Origin: Demequina aurantiaca
GTDB taxonomy: Bacteria > Actinomycetota > Actinomycetes > Actinomycetales > Demequinaceae
NCBI RefSeq assembly: GCF_000975135.1
Contig: NZ_BBRF01000002.1
Coordinates: 1-64,000, forward strand
Direction of reading: 5' to 3'
DNA: 64,000 bases
A model generated the notes under the pieces. That model saw nothing but the letters and a program-made list of their open reading frames with translations. It did no database searches and was not told the DNA's origin. The position numbers were made by a program, and so were the translations under genes. How positions within the stretch are numbered: position 1 is the first letter of the stretch; each line of letters opens with the position of its first letter. This document shows positions 37,359-45,293 of this stretch, piece by piece.

Positions 37359-37928
37359 CTAGCGACCGACGTCGTACGCGAGCGTGACGTGCCCGCTCGG
37401 CTGGGGTTCGGCCGAGACAAGGGCGAGTTTTGCTTGGTGCGCTAGCGTGTCCGCGAACCCGAGCCCCGAGCCGATCAGCACCGGCACGATGCGCAGGCGC
37501 AGGTGATCGACCACGCCGGCCTCGAGGAGCGCTTGAGACAGTTCCAGGCTGCCCCACACGATCACGTCGCGCTTATAGGCGGACGTGAGGCGCTGCGCGA
37601 CCTCGACGGGGTTGCCGCCCTCTACGGTCGCGGGCGCCAGATCTCCCCAGGGTGCCGATTCCGAGGAGTTGGAGAATACGTGCTTGGGGAGGCGATTGAT
37701 CGGCTCCGCGACGGCCTCGCTGGATGACTGCGGGGTGGGCCAATAGGAGGAGAACATTCTGTACGTGTTGGCGCCCAGCAGGATCGCGCCGACGCCCTTG
37801 AGCATCTCGAGTTGTCCCGCATCATCGGTTTCCGCTCCGGCGGCCCGCTCCACGAAGCCTAAGCCGCCGTCGGGTTCCGCCGCGAAGCCGTCCACGCTGA
37901 TGATCTGCTCGACGATGAGTCGTCCCAT
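37359..37928 (-). CDS. Dihydrofolate reductase-family protein (RibD C-terminal-like)
   Basis: A 189-residue protein of the RibD/DHFR-like superfamily (GRLIVEQIISVDGFAAEPDGG at the N-terminus, ILLGANTYRMF, VWGSLELSQALLEAGVVDHLRLRIVPVLIGSG). These small standalone members are predicted NADPH-dependent reductases of unknown substrate. It converges with the IlvE paralogue. Confidence 0.85.
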   Translation of the reverse strand: MGRLIVEQIISVDGFAAEPDGGLGFVERAAGAETDDAGQLEMLKGVGAILLGANTYRMFSSYWPTPQSSSEAVAEPINRLPKHVFSNSSESAPWGDLAPATVEGGNPVEVAQRLTSAYKRDVIVWGSLELSQALLEAGVVDHLRLRIVPVLIGSGLGFADTLAHQAKLALVSAEPQPSGHVTLAYDVGR

Positions 37929-38000
37929 GTGTGGACGCTAGCCCCACCGCCGATGCCTCGCAACCGCTCGCATGTCGGCATCAGTGGATACGCTCGAATC

Positions 38001-38891
38001 ATGTTCACAACGCACACCACCGAAGGTCCAGATGGGCGCACACTTCAGTATTACGTTGCCAAAAACGACAGGGCGGACGGTGCTGTGGCGGGCTCGGCGA
38101 TCCCGCTGATCTGGTTCCACGGGTCGCCCAACGTCGGCGAACCGCCCGTGCCGCTGTACGACGCGGCGGCTGGTCACGGCATCGGCTGGGTGGGGTATGA
38201 CCGGCCCGGATACGGCGGATCTACCGAGAATGCGGGGCGCGATATTGCGTCCGCGGCCAAGGACGTCGAGGCCGTAGCCGATGCGCTGGGTTTGGGGCGC
38301 TTTGCCGTCATGGGTCACTCGGGCGGGGGAGCGCACGCGCTGGCTTGCGCAGCGCTAATGCCGGATCGTGTGGGGGCTGCAGTGTCGATCTCAGGTTTGG
38401 CGCCGTTCCCCGACCAGGGCGAGGAGTTGACCGCCGGAATCAGTTGGTTCGACGGTCTCTACGCGGGCAGCGTGACGGAAATGAGATCGGCGCTCGCCGG
38501 GCGCGAGGAACTCACCCGGGTCCTCGAGGCCGGCGAATATGACCCCGAAATGTTCACACCCGAGGACCACGCGGCACTCAACGGCACGTGGAATTGGTTC
38601 AATCACATAGTGAAACTTGGCTCCGCGCGTGGCGTGGGCGGCTTTGTGGACGACGACCTCGCCGCCGTCAGTGACTGGGGTTTTGACGTGGAAGACATTC
38701 GCGTGCCGACGCTGATCATGCACGGCACCGCGGACCGAGTAGTGCCCGTATCCCACGGCCGATGGCTCGGTCGCCACATTCCGGCGGCTCAGTTGCGCTT
38801 GCGCGACGGGGCGGGGCACCTTTCCATCATGGAGGGCGCGGCCGATGCGCTGAGTTGGGTCGCGCAGACGATGGCGGCGGGGGAGCGGTAG
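38001..38891 (+). CDS. Alpha/beta-fold hydrolase
   Basis: A 296-residue hydrolase with nucleophile Ser in GHSGGGAHA, Asp in HGTADRVVP and His in GAGHLSIME, the standard catalytic triad order; oxyanion-region WFHGSPN near residue 45. Start at ATG 38001; the longer upstream frame overlaps the promoter region of the divergent gene. Substrate unknown. The 13-mer CCACAGCATCGGC follows 18 nt after the stop. Confidence 0.88.
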   Translation: MFTTHTTEGPDGRTLQYYVAKNDRADGAVAGSAIPLIWFHGSPNVGEPPVPLYDAAAGHGIGWVGYDRPGYGGSTENAGRDIASAAKDVEAVADALGLGRFAVMGHSGGGAHALACAALMPDRVGAAVSISGLAPFPDQGEELTAGISWFDGLYAGSVTEMRSALAGREELTRVLEAGEYDPEMFTPEDHAALNGTWNWFNHIVKLGSARGVGGFVDDDLAAVSDWGFDVEDIRVPTLIMHGTADRVVPVSHGRWLGRHIPAAQLRLRDGAGHLSIMEGAADALSWVAQTMAAGER

Positions 38892-38961
38892 TCAGGCGTA
38901 GAACCCCGCCACAGCATCGGCAGCGTGGAATGTCCTAGCCCTTGTGGCGGTTGACGGTGAC

Positions 38962-39597
38962 ATGACAACTATCGGAATTATTGGTGCAGGCAACATTGGA
39001 TCCAACGTCGCGAAGGCGGCGATTGCGAACGGCTACGAGGTGGTCATCAGCAACTCGCGCGGGCCTGAGACGCTCGGCGATCTGATTGACGAGTTGGGCT
39101 CGAAGGCGACGGCCGCGACGGCAGAGGACGCTGCGGAGGCCGGCGATTTTGTGGTGGTAGCCGTGCCCCTCAAGAACTACCGTGAGGTGCCCGTGGGGCC
39201 GCTCGCGGGAAAACTGGTCATCGACGCGAACAACTACTACTTTGAGCGCGACGGGCGCATCGAGGCGCTGGACAACAACGAGACCACCACCTCGCAGATG
39301 CTCCAGGAACACCTGCCCGAATCGCAGGTCGTGAAGGCTTTCAACAACATTCCGGCCAAGGACATCCCTACGGATGGCGCTCCTGCTGGTTCGGACAACC
39401 GACGCGCGCTGCCGATCGCCGGTGACATCGCTGAAGCCAAGGCTCGTGTTGCGGCATTGCTGGATGAGTTCGGCTTCGACGCCGTTGACGTGGGGCCGCT
39501 CGAGGACAGCTGGCGCGTCGAACGGGACCGACCCGCGTATGTGGTCCGTTCCAACGCGGACGAGCTGCGCGATCGGATTGCCGAGGCTGTCCGCTAG
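38962..39597 (+). CDS. NAD(P)-binding reductase, F420-dependent NADP reductase-like
   Basis: A 211-residue Rossmann protein with GIIGAGNIGSNVAKAA at the N-terminus and conserved VKAFNNIPAKDI, matching the NADPH-dependent F420 reductase-like family. The ATG at 38962 is preferred because the glycine motif follows immediately. Many members do not in fact use F420, so the cofactor partner is open. Single gene. Confidence 0.82.
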   Translation: MTTIGIIGAGNIGSNVAKAAIANGYEVVISNSRGPETLGDLIDELGSKATAATAEDAAEAGDFVVVAVPLKNYREVPVGPLAGKLVIDANNYYFERDGRIEALDNNETTTSQMLQEHLPESQVVKAFNNIPAKDIPTDGAPAGSDNRRALPIAGDIAEAKARVAALLDEFGFDAVDVGPLEDSWRVERDRPAYVVRSNADELRDRIAEAVR

Positions 39598-39629
39598 GCG
39601 TTCTGCCAGGCTGTTCGCAACTGTATTGG

Positions 39630-39673
39630 CGCGCCCTCAATGGCTCCGTTTCGGGGTTGTTGGGGGCGCGTTT
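39630..39673 (+). terminator. Possible terminator after the reductase gene
   Basis: CGCGCCC (39630-39636) pairs with GGGCGCG (39664-39670), followed by a short TTTG. The loop is long (27 nt) and holds a smaller CCG/CGG stem. Weak evidence. Confidence 0.35.
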
Positions 39674-39707
39674 GTGCGCCGTGGCTGATGTCCACAGGCT
39701 GTGATTT

Positions 39708-39759
39708 CTGGGGGTCAATGCACGTTTAATGGCGTTTGGAGTCATTTGTCAGACCCCAG
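39708..39759. repeat. Inverted repeat CTGGGGGTC / GACCCCAG upstream of the DUF222 gene
   Basis: Near-complementary 8-9 nt arms at 39708-39716 and 39752-39759 flank a 35-nt segment directly before the DUF222 HNH gene. TGTCAGACCCC-like sequence commonly precedes 13E12-family genes in actinobacteria to my knowledge, so this may be part of that element. Confidence 0.45.
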
Positions 39760-39774
39760 TGATTGACTTACCTC

Positions 39775-41343
39775 ATGACCACAACCGTCGCCGATGCTCC
39801 CGCCGCCTTGGGTTACAGGGCGGCGGCCGATGCTGGTATCGGTTCTGGGTCGAGGTCCACGTCGCGAGTGCTTGGGCGCGTGCGTGCGCGTGTAGGAGAG
39901 GGACGTGGCTGGGACGGGGTAGACCTCGAAGCACTGTCGGAGTCGGTGCTCCTGGAATCGAGTTCCGCACTTGCTCAGATTGAGCGCGAAGTGAATGCCA
40001 TGCACGCGGCTATCGCACATCAGATTGCTCGACGGTCAGATGCGGGGCCGGGTGGGCTTGCGCGGCGACAGGGTTTTCAGTCGCCAGCCAAACTGATCGC
40101 GTCACAGACAGGCGAATCCACGGCAGAGGCGCAGCGACTGATCAACGTGGGAGGCGCCCTCGCGGCGACGATTCCTGAGGTGGATGGTGCGGGCGGTAGC
40201 GAGGTCGGACTGGGGAGTACAGAGACGGAAGCGACGTGCTCAGCCGATGCACAGCGGCCGTCGCGACCTAAGTACGTCCACGTCTCGGCAGCAACCGGCG
40301 CGGGGAAGTTGAGCATCTCGTCGGGGAATCTCATTACCAACATGCTGGGCCGGGTTGAGGCGGCGACGACGTCGGAGGTTCGGTTGGCGGCTGAGCGCGA
40401 CCTCGTAGATCGCGCGATGAGGCTCTCCTACGATCAACTGGCGCGTGCGGTGCGGCAAGCGGAGGCATGGCTCGACCGAGAGCGCATCGAGCAAACGCAC
40501 CAGATGTTGCGCGACGAGAGGTGCCTCACCATTCGCGAGGACCAGGCGGGTATGACTCTGATCTCGGGCAAACTGGATCCGGAGACGGCGGCGCCGGTGC
40601 GCGCAATGCTCGACGCGATGGTGGCGCACGGTCTGCGGGAACGGCGCGAGCAGGATCGACTCGCGGCGGATGTGCGCTCCGTGGGGCAGATGCGCGCGGA
40701 CGCGCTCGGAATCGCCGCACGGCATGTGTTGGGGTGCAAGTCAGAGAAGCTTCCGATGTCACCGACCGCGATGGTGGTGCGAATGAACCTTGACGACCTG
40801 CGTGCCAGCGCGGGAGTGGGCGAAGTAGATGGATTGGGACAACCGATTCCGGCCTCGGTAGTGCGCCGTATGGCGGCTGACGCGAACGTGATTCCGGCGG
40901 TACTGGGCGGAGAGTCCGAGGTGCTCGACCTCGGTCGGGAGCAGCGCAGCTTTTCGGTCGGCCAACGTCGAGCACTGTTCGAGCGAGATGGGGGATGCGC
41001 CTTTTGTGGGGCTCCACCCAGCTTCACCGAGGCGCACCACATTCGCTGGTGGGAGAGAGATGACGGGCCCACGGATCTCGAGAACGGAGTACTGCTCTGC
41101 GTGCGATGTCATCACCTGATTCATCGCGATGGATGGGGGATCGAGGCGACGGTGTCCACGGTCGAGTTTGTGCCGCCGGCATCTGTCGATAGGAACCGAG
41201 TGCCGAGACCGGGCGGGCGTGCGATGTTTGACCGTCCGCGTGACTGGCGCGCGTTGGGAGATGGTGAGAGCGTGGGCGCCACCGCTGGGGTTGACAGTGC
41301 TGCAGATACGACCGCCGCGGGACTTATCCTGGAGCGACCATGA
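39775..41343 (+). CDS. DUF222 / 13E12-repeat HNH endonuclease-signature protein
   Basis: A 522-residue protein with an N-terminal DUF222 region and a C-terminal HNH domain (FERDGGCAFCGAP, TEAHHIRWW, NGVLLCVRCHHLIHRDGW). These 13E12-type proteins are multicopy in many actinobacteria; the REP13E12 copies of Mycobacterium tuberculosis serve as phage integration sites. The biochemical role is unclear. Its stop overlaps the next start (ATGA), which links it to the YgjP-type peptidase. Confidence 0.88.
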   Translation: MTTTVADAPAALGYRAAADAGIGSGSRSTSRVLGRVRARVGEGRGWDGVDLEALSESVLLESSSALAQIEREVNAMHAAIAHQIARRSDAGPGGLARRQGFQSPAKLIASQTGESTAEAQRLINVGGALAATIPEVDGAGGSEVGLGSTETEATCSADAQRPSRPKYVHVSAATGAGKLSISSGNLITNMLGRVEAATTSEVRLAAERDLVDRAMRLSYDQLARAVRQAEAWLDRERIEQTHQMLRDERCLTIREDQAGMTLISGKLDPETAAPVRAMLDAMVAHGLRERREQDRLAADVRSVGQMRADALGIAARHVLGCKSEKLPMSPTAMVVRMNLDDLRASAGVGEVDGLGQPIPASVVRRMAADANVIPAVLGGESEVLDLGREQRSFSVGQRRALFERDGGCAFCGAPPSFTEAHHIRWWERDDGPTDLENGVLLCVRCHHLIHRDGWGIEATVSTVEFVPPASVDRNRVPRPGGRAMFDRPRDWRALGDGESVGATAGVDSAADTTAAGLILERP

Positions 41344-41945
41344 GTACTGACCTAACTGCCTCTGGCGCGCGTGATGTGTTCGAGGGATCGGACGCCGCGG
41401 GCTCCGGCGGCGGCGATTCGGGCGGGATGCCGGAATACGTGTTGACACGCAAGCGGATGAAGCACCTGCGAATGACGGTCAAGGCGCCCCACGGAACTGT
41501 CCACGTGAGTGCGCCAGTGCGCGCGAGGCAGCGCGACATCGATGCCTTTGTGATGAGCCGCCGTGACTGGATACTGAAGCAGCAAAAGGTGGCAGTGGAG
41601 ATGCCGGTGCCGCTCACCGCCGGGCCCGAGACCGAGCGATTGCGCCGCGAGATGCGCGAATCGGTACCGCCGCTCATGGAGTACTGGGCAGACCGCATGG
41701 GCCTCGAGATGCCGACGCTGACGTTGCGCAGGATGACGTCTCGCTGGGGCACGTGCAATTCTGTGAAGCGACACGTGACGATCAATCTGGAACTCGGCCG
41801 TCGTGATCCGGAGCTGCTCGAGTATGTGATCGTGCACGAGTTGGCGCATCTTTACGAGCCCAACCACTCCAAGCGGTTCTACGCGGTGATGGACAAGTAC
41901 CTGCCTGAGTGGCAAGCGAAGCGGAGGGAACTTAACAGGCGCTGA
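41340..41945 (+). CDS. YgjP/SprT-type M48 metallopeptidase (DUF45)
   Basis: A 201-residue protein with the zinc-binding HELAHLYEPNHSKRF motif and the preceding MTSRWGTCNS segment, typical of the DUF45/YgjP (WLM-like) family. The N-terminal region carries KRMKHLRMTVKAPHGTVHVSAP. Predicted cytosolic metalloprotease; substrates unknown. Coupled to the DUF222 gene by a 4-nt overlap. Confidence 0.88.
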   Translation: MSTDLTASGARDVFEGSDAAGSGGGDSGGMPEYVLTRKRMKHLRMTVKAPHGTVHVSAPVRARQRDIDAFVMSRRDWILKQQKVAVEMPVPLTAGPETERLRREMRESVPPLMEYWADRMGLEMPTLTLRRMTSRWGTCNSVKRHVTINLELGRRDPELLEYVIVHELAHLYEPNHSKRFYAVMDKYLPEWQAKRRELNRR

Positions 41946-42244
41946 ACCGACGGTGACCACCCTCAGGGGTTCGTGCGCATATTCGACGGCTGCCGAGAAG
42001 GCTGGGGCATTGCTTCACTCGCACGGTCGTAACCACCCACTAGCCGACGGCAACCAGTGACTCGCTGCAGTCGCGGCGCTCATCTTCTTGCACATCACAG
42101 GGCACCGAGTTGCGCGTCAATGGTCACCGAGCGGATCTCAACCAGGATGAACCATTTGAGTTGGTGATTGCCGTCGTGTCGGACGAGGTGCGCGAGGTCC
42201 AAGCCACGGCCGTCGCGCTGAGCGTGACCCCGCTCGGAGGATGA
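41941..42244 (+). pseudogene. Decayed Fic/Doc (death-on-curing) toxin gene remnant
   Basis: Translation from 41941 in that frame gives a Doc-like protein: AEKAGALLHSHGRNHPLADGN, followed by an in-frame TGA at 42058-42060 exactly where the Doc/Fic motif HPxxDGNKR should continue, then LAAVAALIFLHITGHRV. After a +1 shift the frame from 42116 continues NGHRADLNQDEPFELVIAV to a TGA at 42242-42244, the typical Doc C-terminus. The N-terminal third is missing and no Phd-type antitoxin gene is present. Stop codon, frameshift and truncation make this a dead gene. It fills most of the otherwise empty region before the cimA leader. Confidence 0.75.
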
Positions 42245-42283
42245 CAGCGTTGCAGGCTGGAGCATCGTCCCTGATGTGCCACA

Positions 42284-42319
42284 ATGAAACCAATGAGCAC
42301 CTTCATCATCATTCTGTAG
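42284..42319 (+). CDS. cimA leader peptide (Ile/Leu-rich)
   Basis: An 11-codon frame MKPMSTFIIIL (or 8 codons from the ATG at 42293) ending in TAG. It contains three consecutive Ile codons and a Leu, as expected for a peptide that senses charged tRNA-Ile. A 7-bp perfect stem GCGCGTC (42319-42325) / GACGCGC (42339-42345) begins at its stop codon, and a terminator follows. The layout mirrors the ilvB leader. Confidence 0.8.
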   Translation: MKPMSTFIIIL

Positions 42320-42346
42320 CGCGTCAGCCCCAATCGCCGACGCGCA

Positions 42347-42373
42347 GCCTCCCGTACCCTGGGGGGCTTTTTT
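42347..42373 (+). terminator. Rho-independent attenuator in front of cimA
   Basis: GCCTCCC (42347-42353) and GGGGGGC (42361-42367) form a 7-bp stem with one G-U pair around a 7-nt loop, followed by six T. It lies 27 nt after the leader-peptide stop and 52 nt before the cimA start. Strong evidence for transcription attenuation. Confidence 0.85.
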
Positions 42374-42425
42374 GTTGGATGATGGGGATCGCACCGCAGG
42401 CATGGCACGAACCGAGGAGAGTCCC

Positions 42426-44084
42426 ATGACGGACACCAACGCAGCCGGCACGTCTTCCGCGTCCGCAAGTACCGCGACCGTGAGCACCGCGACCGTGAGC
42501 ACCGTAGAGGTCTACGACACCACGCTGCGCGATGGCGCGCAGCAGGAGGGGATGAACCTCTCCGTCGCAGACAAGATGGCGATCGCGCCCCTGCTCGACG
42601 AACTCGGCGTGGGCATCATCGAAGGCGGTTGGCCCGGTGCCGTGCCCAAGGACACCGAGTTCTTCCAGCTAGTAAACAAGGAACTGCAGTTCGTCAACGC
42701 TCAGTTCGCGGCCTTCGGCATGACCCGTCGTGCGGGCACCTCGGCCGCCGCCGACCCGCAGGTGCGCGCCCTCGTCGACTCCGAGGCCCCCATCATCACC
42801 CTGGTAGCCAAGTCGGACATCCGTCACGCCGAGCGCGCGCTACGCGTCAGCGGAGACGAGAACCTCGCCATGATCGAGGAGACCGTCGCGTTTCTCGTGG
42901 CCGAGGGGCGCCGCGTGGTCCTCGACGCCGAACACTTCTTTGACGGCTACAACTTCGATGCAGACTATTCACTGAAGGCTCTACTCGCCGCGGCCGGAGC
43001 CGGCGCCTCGACCCTGGTGCTGTGTGACACGAACGGTGGCATGCTGCCCGACGACGTTCAGCGCATCGTCCGTGAGGTCGGTGCCCACACCGACGTTCAG
43101 CTCGGCATGCACGCCCACAATGACTCCGGCTGCGCGGTGGCAAACTCGATGGCCGCCGTGGCCGCCGGTGCCACCCACGTCCAGGGCTGCATCAACGGCT
43201 ACGGCGAGCGCACCGGCAACGCGGACATCGTCGCGGTCACCGCCAACCTGGAACTCAAGAAGGGCATCACGGCCCTCAAAGGCGATGGACTGCGCGAATC
43301 CAGTCGCATCGCCCACGCGATCTCGGAGATCACGAATATCGCGCCCTTTGCGCGCCAGCCCTACGTGGGCGCCTCGGCGTTTGCGCACAAGGCCGGCCTG
43401 CACGCCTCCGCCATCAAGGTAGATCCCGACCTCTACCAGCACATGGACCCGTCGCTCGTGGGCAATGACATGCGCATGCTCGTCTCCGAGATGGCCGGCC
43501 GCGCCTCGATTGAACTCAAGGGCAAGGAACTCGGCTTCGACCTCTCCGGCCAGAAGGAACTGCTCACCAGGGTGACGGACCGCGTGAAGCACGCCGAGGC
43601 ATCGGGCTATACCTTCGACGCGGCCGATGCGTCGTTTGAGCTGCTCCTGCGCGACGAGTTGGGCGAGACGCCCGCATATTGGGCCACCGAGTCATGGCGC
43701 GTCATGGTCGAGACCTCGCCTGACGACGTCAACGAGGCCGACGCCGAGGCGATCGTGAAGCTAGTGGCCGGGGGAGAGCGACTCGTGTTCACCGGGGAGG
43801 GAAATGGTCCCGTCAACGCGCTCGACCACGCACTGCGCCAGGCGCTCGTCAGCGTCTACCCGCAGATTGAGAAGTTCGAACTCAGCGACTTCAAGGTGCG
43901 CATCATGGACGCCTCGCACGGTACGGACGCTGTCACTCGGGTGCTCATCACGACGGTCGACACCGAAACCGGAACGCTGTGGCGCACGGTGGGCGTAGGC
44001 CCGAACATCATTGAGGCCTCATGGGAGGCGCTGACCGACGCGATGTTCTATGGGCTCATCAAGCTGGGCGTCGAACCCAAGTAG
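42426..44084 (+). CDS. cimA: (R)-citramalate synthase
   Basis: A 552-residue enzyme of the isopropylmalate/citramalate synthase family: VYDTTLRDGAQQEGMNLS at the N-terminus, HAHNDSGCAVANSMAA, NGYGERTGNAD, and a C-terminal LeuA-type allosteric domain. Together with the VPKDTEFF-type substrate region it fits CimA, which condenses pyruvate with acetyl-CoA and gives a threonine-independent route to isoleucine, rather than LeuA. The Ile-rich leader peptide upstream supports this. The first about 27 residues contain a small tandem repeat (STATVSTATVST) encoded by repeated ACCGCGACCGTGAGC. A GAGGAG ribosome-binding site precedes the ATG. Confidence 0.88.
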   Translation: MTDTNAAGTSSASASTATVSTATVSTVEVYDTTLRDGAQQEGMNLSVADKMAIAPLLDELGVGIIEGGWPGAVPKDTEFFQLVNKELQFVNAQFAAFGMTRRAGTSAAADPQVRALVDSEAPIITLVAKSDIRHAERALRVSGDENLAMIEETVAFLVAEGRRVVLDAEHFFDGYNFDADYSLKALLAAAGAGASTLVLCDTNGGMLPDDVQRIVREVGAHTDVQLGMHAHNDSGCAVANSMAAVAAGATHVQGCINGYGERTGNADIVAVTANLELKKGITALKGDGLRESSRIAHAISEITNIAPFARQPYVGASAFAHKAGLHASAIKVDPDLYQHMDPSLVGNDMRMLVSEMAGRASIELKGKELGFDLSGQKELLTRVTDRVKHAEASGYTFDAADASFELLLRDELGETPAYWATESWRVMVETSPDDVNEADAEAIVKLVAGGERLVFTGEGNGPVNALDHALRQALVSVYPQIEKFELSDFKVRIMDASHGTDAVTRVLITTVDTETGTLWRTVGVGPNIIEASWEALTDAMFYGLIKLGVEPK

Positions 44085-44217
44085 CCACGTGCCCGCGCTC
44101 CGCGTGCGGTCAAAGTGACTGGCTACTCGCGCCGAACACTGCACCAAGGTTTCCCGCTCGGTTCCGCGCGCCGAGAAATGGTGACCCCAGCATCGGCCGT
44201 CAGGGCAGACTGAGACC

Positions 44218-45279
44218 ATGCACGGTGAATACAAGGTTCCTAGCGGCAAGCTCGTTGTGGTCGACGTCGACATTGACGGCGAAGGCGACGACGCAGCACT
44301 CAACAACGTGGTGGTGTCCGGCGACTTCTTTTTAGAACCCGCCGAGGCGATCCTCGACATTGCCCGCGCGCTTGAGGGACTGCCAGCAGCGACATCGGTC
44401 TCCGCCTTGACCGCCGCCATTGCCCGAGCAGCCGGTCCGGACGCCGTCATGGTGGGATTCACCGCCGAGTCGGTCGCGATTGCCGTCCGGCGCGCGCTAG
44501 GCCACGCCACGAGCTGGGGTGACCACACGTTCGACGTGATTCACGACGAGCCGCGCGAACCATTCCTGCAGATGGCGCTCGACGAGGTGTTGTCACAAGC
44601 CGTCGCGGTGGGAACGCGCCAGCCCACGCTACGCATCTGGGAGTGGGAGCGAAACGCCGTGGTCATCGGCTCCTTCCAGTCGGTACGCAACGAGATCGAC
44701 CTCGACGGCGCGGCAAAGCACGACGTCACCGTGGTGCGACGCGTCTCCGGTGGCGGCGCCATGTTCATTCAGCCTGGAAACACCATCACCTACTCAATTT
44801 CGGTGCCGACTTCACTCGTCGAGGGGCTCACATTCGAGCAGTCCTACGCCTTCCTCGACGACTGGGTGCTGGGCGCGCTGCGCGAGGTGGGAATCAATGC
44901 CACCTACGTGCCGCTCAATGACATCGCGAGCCCTGCGGGCAAGATTGCGGGCGCGGCACAGAAGCGCTACGCCGCCGGTGCCGTGCTTCACCACGTGACC
45001 ATGGCCTACGACATCGACGCTGACGCGATGCTTGAGGTGCTGCGCATCGGCCGCGAGAAGATGTCGGACAAGGGCACCAAGTCAGCGAACAAGCGCGTGG
45101 ACCCGTTGCGCAGTCAGACCGGCATGACTCGCGAGGCGATCATCGATGCGTTCTTGGCTCACTTCGCCAGTCGCTATGCGACGGCGGGCAGCGCCGTGAC
45201 CGATGCTGAGCTCGCAGAGGCTCAGAAGTTGGCCGCGGACAAGTTCTCCACGCCGGAGTGGCATGGCCTGGTGCCGTAG
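44218..45279 (+). CDS. lplA: Lipoate-protein ligase A-like protein with N-terminal accessory domain
   Basis: A 353-residue protein. Residues 1-95 form a small domain resembling the LplA C-terminal/LplB accessory domain; residues about 105-350 form the catalytic biotin/lipoyl-ligase fold with RRVSGGGAMFIQPGN, GKIAGAAQKR and a conserved Lys. It would attach lipoate (or octanoate) to E2 and H proteins. The domain order is the reverse of E. coli LplA, where the accessory domain is C-terminal. A -10-like CAGACT lies 12 nt before the ATG. Confidence 0.85.
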   Translation: MHGEYKVPSGKLVVVDVDIDGEGDDAALNNVVVSGDFFLEPAEAILDIARALEGLPAATSVSALTAAIARAAGPDAVMVGFTAESVAIAVRRALGHATSWGDHTFDVIHDEPREPFLQMALDEVLSQAVAVGTRQPTLRIWEWERNAVVIGSFQSVRNEIDLDGAAKHDVTVVRRVSGGGAMFIQPGNTITYSISVPTSLVEGLTFEQSYAFLDDWVLGALREVGINATYVPLNDIASPAGKIAGAAQKRYAAGAVLHHVTMAYDIDADAMLEVLRIGREKMSDKGTKSANKRVDPLRSQTGMTREAIIDAFLAHFASRYATAGSAVTDAELAEAQKLAADKFSTPEWHGLVP

Positions 45280-45293
45280 AGGCGGCGGAAGCG

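Noticed and set aside
42455..42510. Short tandem repeat in the N-terminus of citramalate synthase as a possible phase-variation tract
   Set aside because: The unit is 15 nt and repeated only about twice, in frame, so it would change length but not reading frame.
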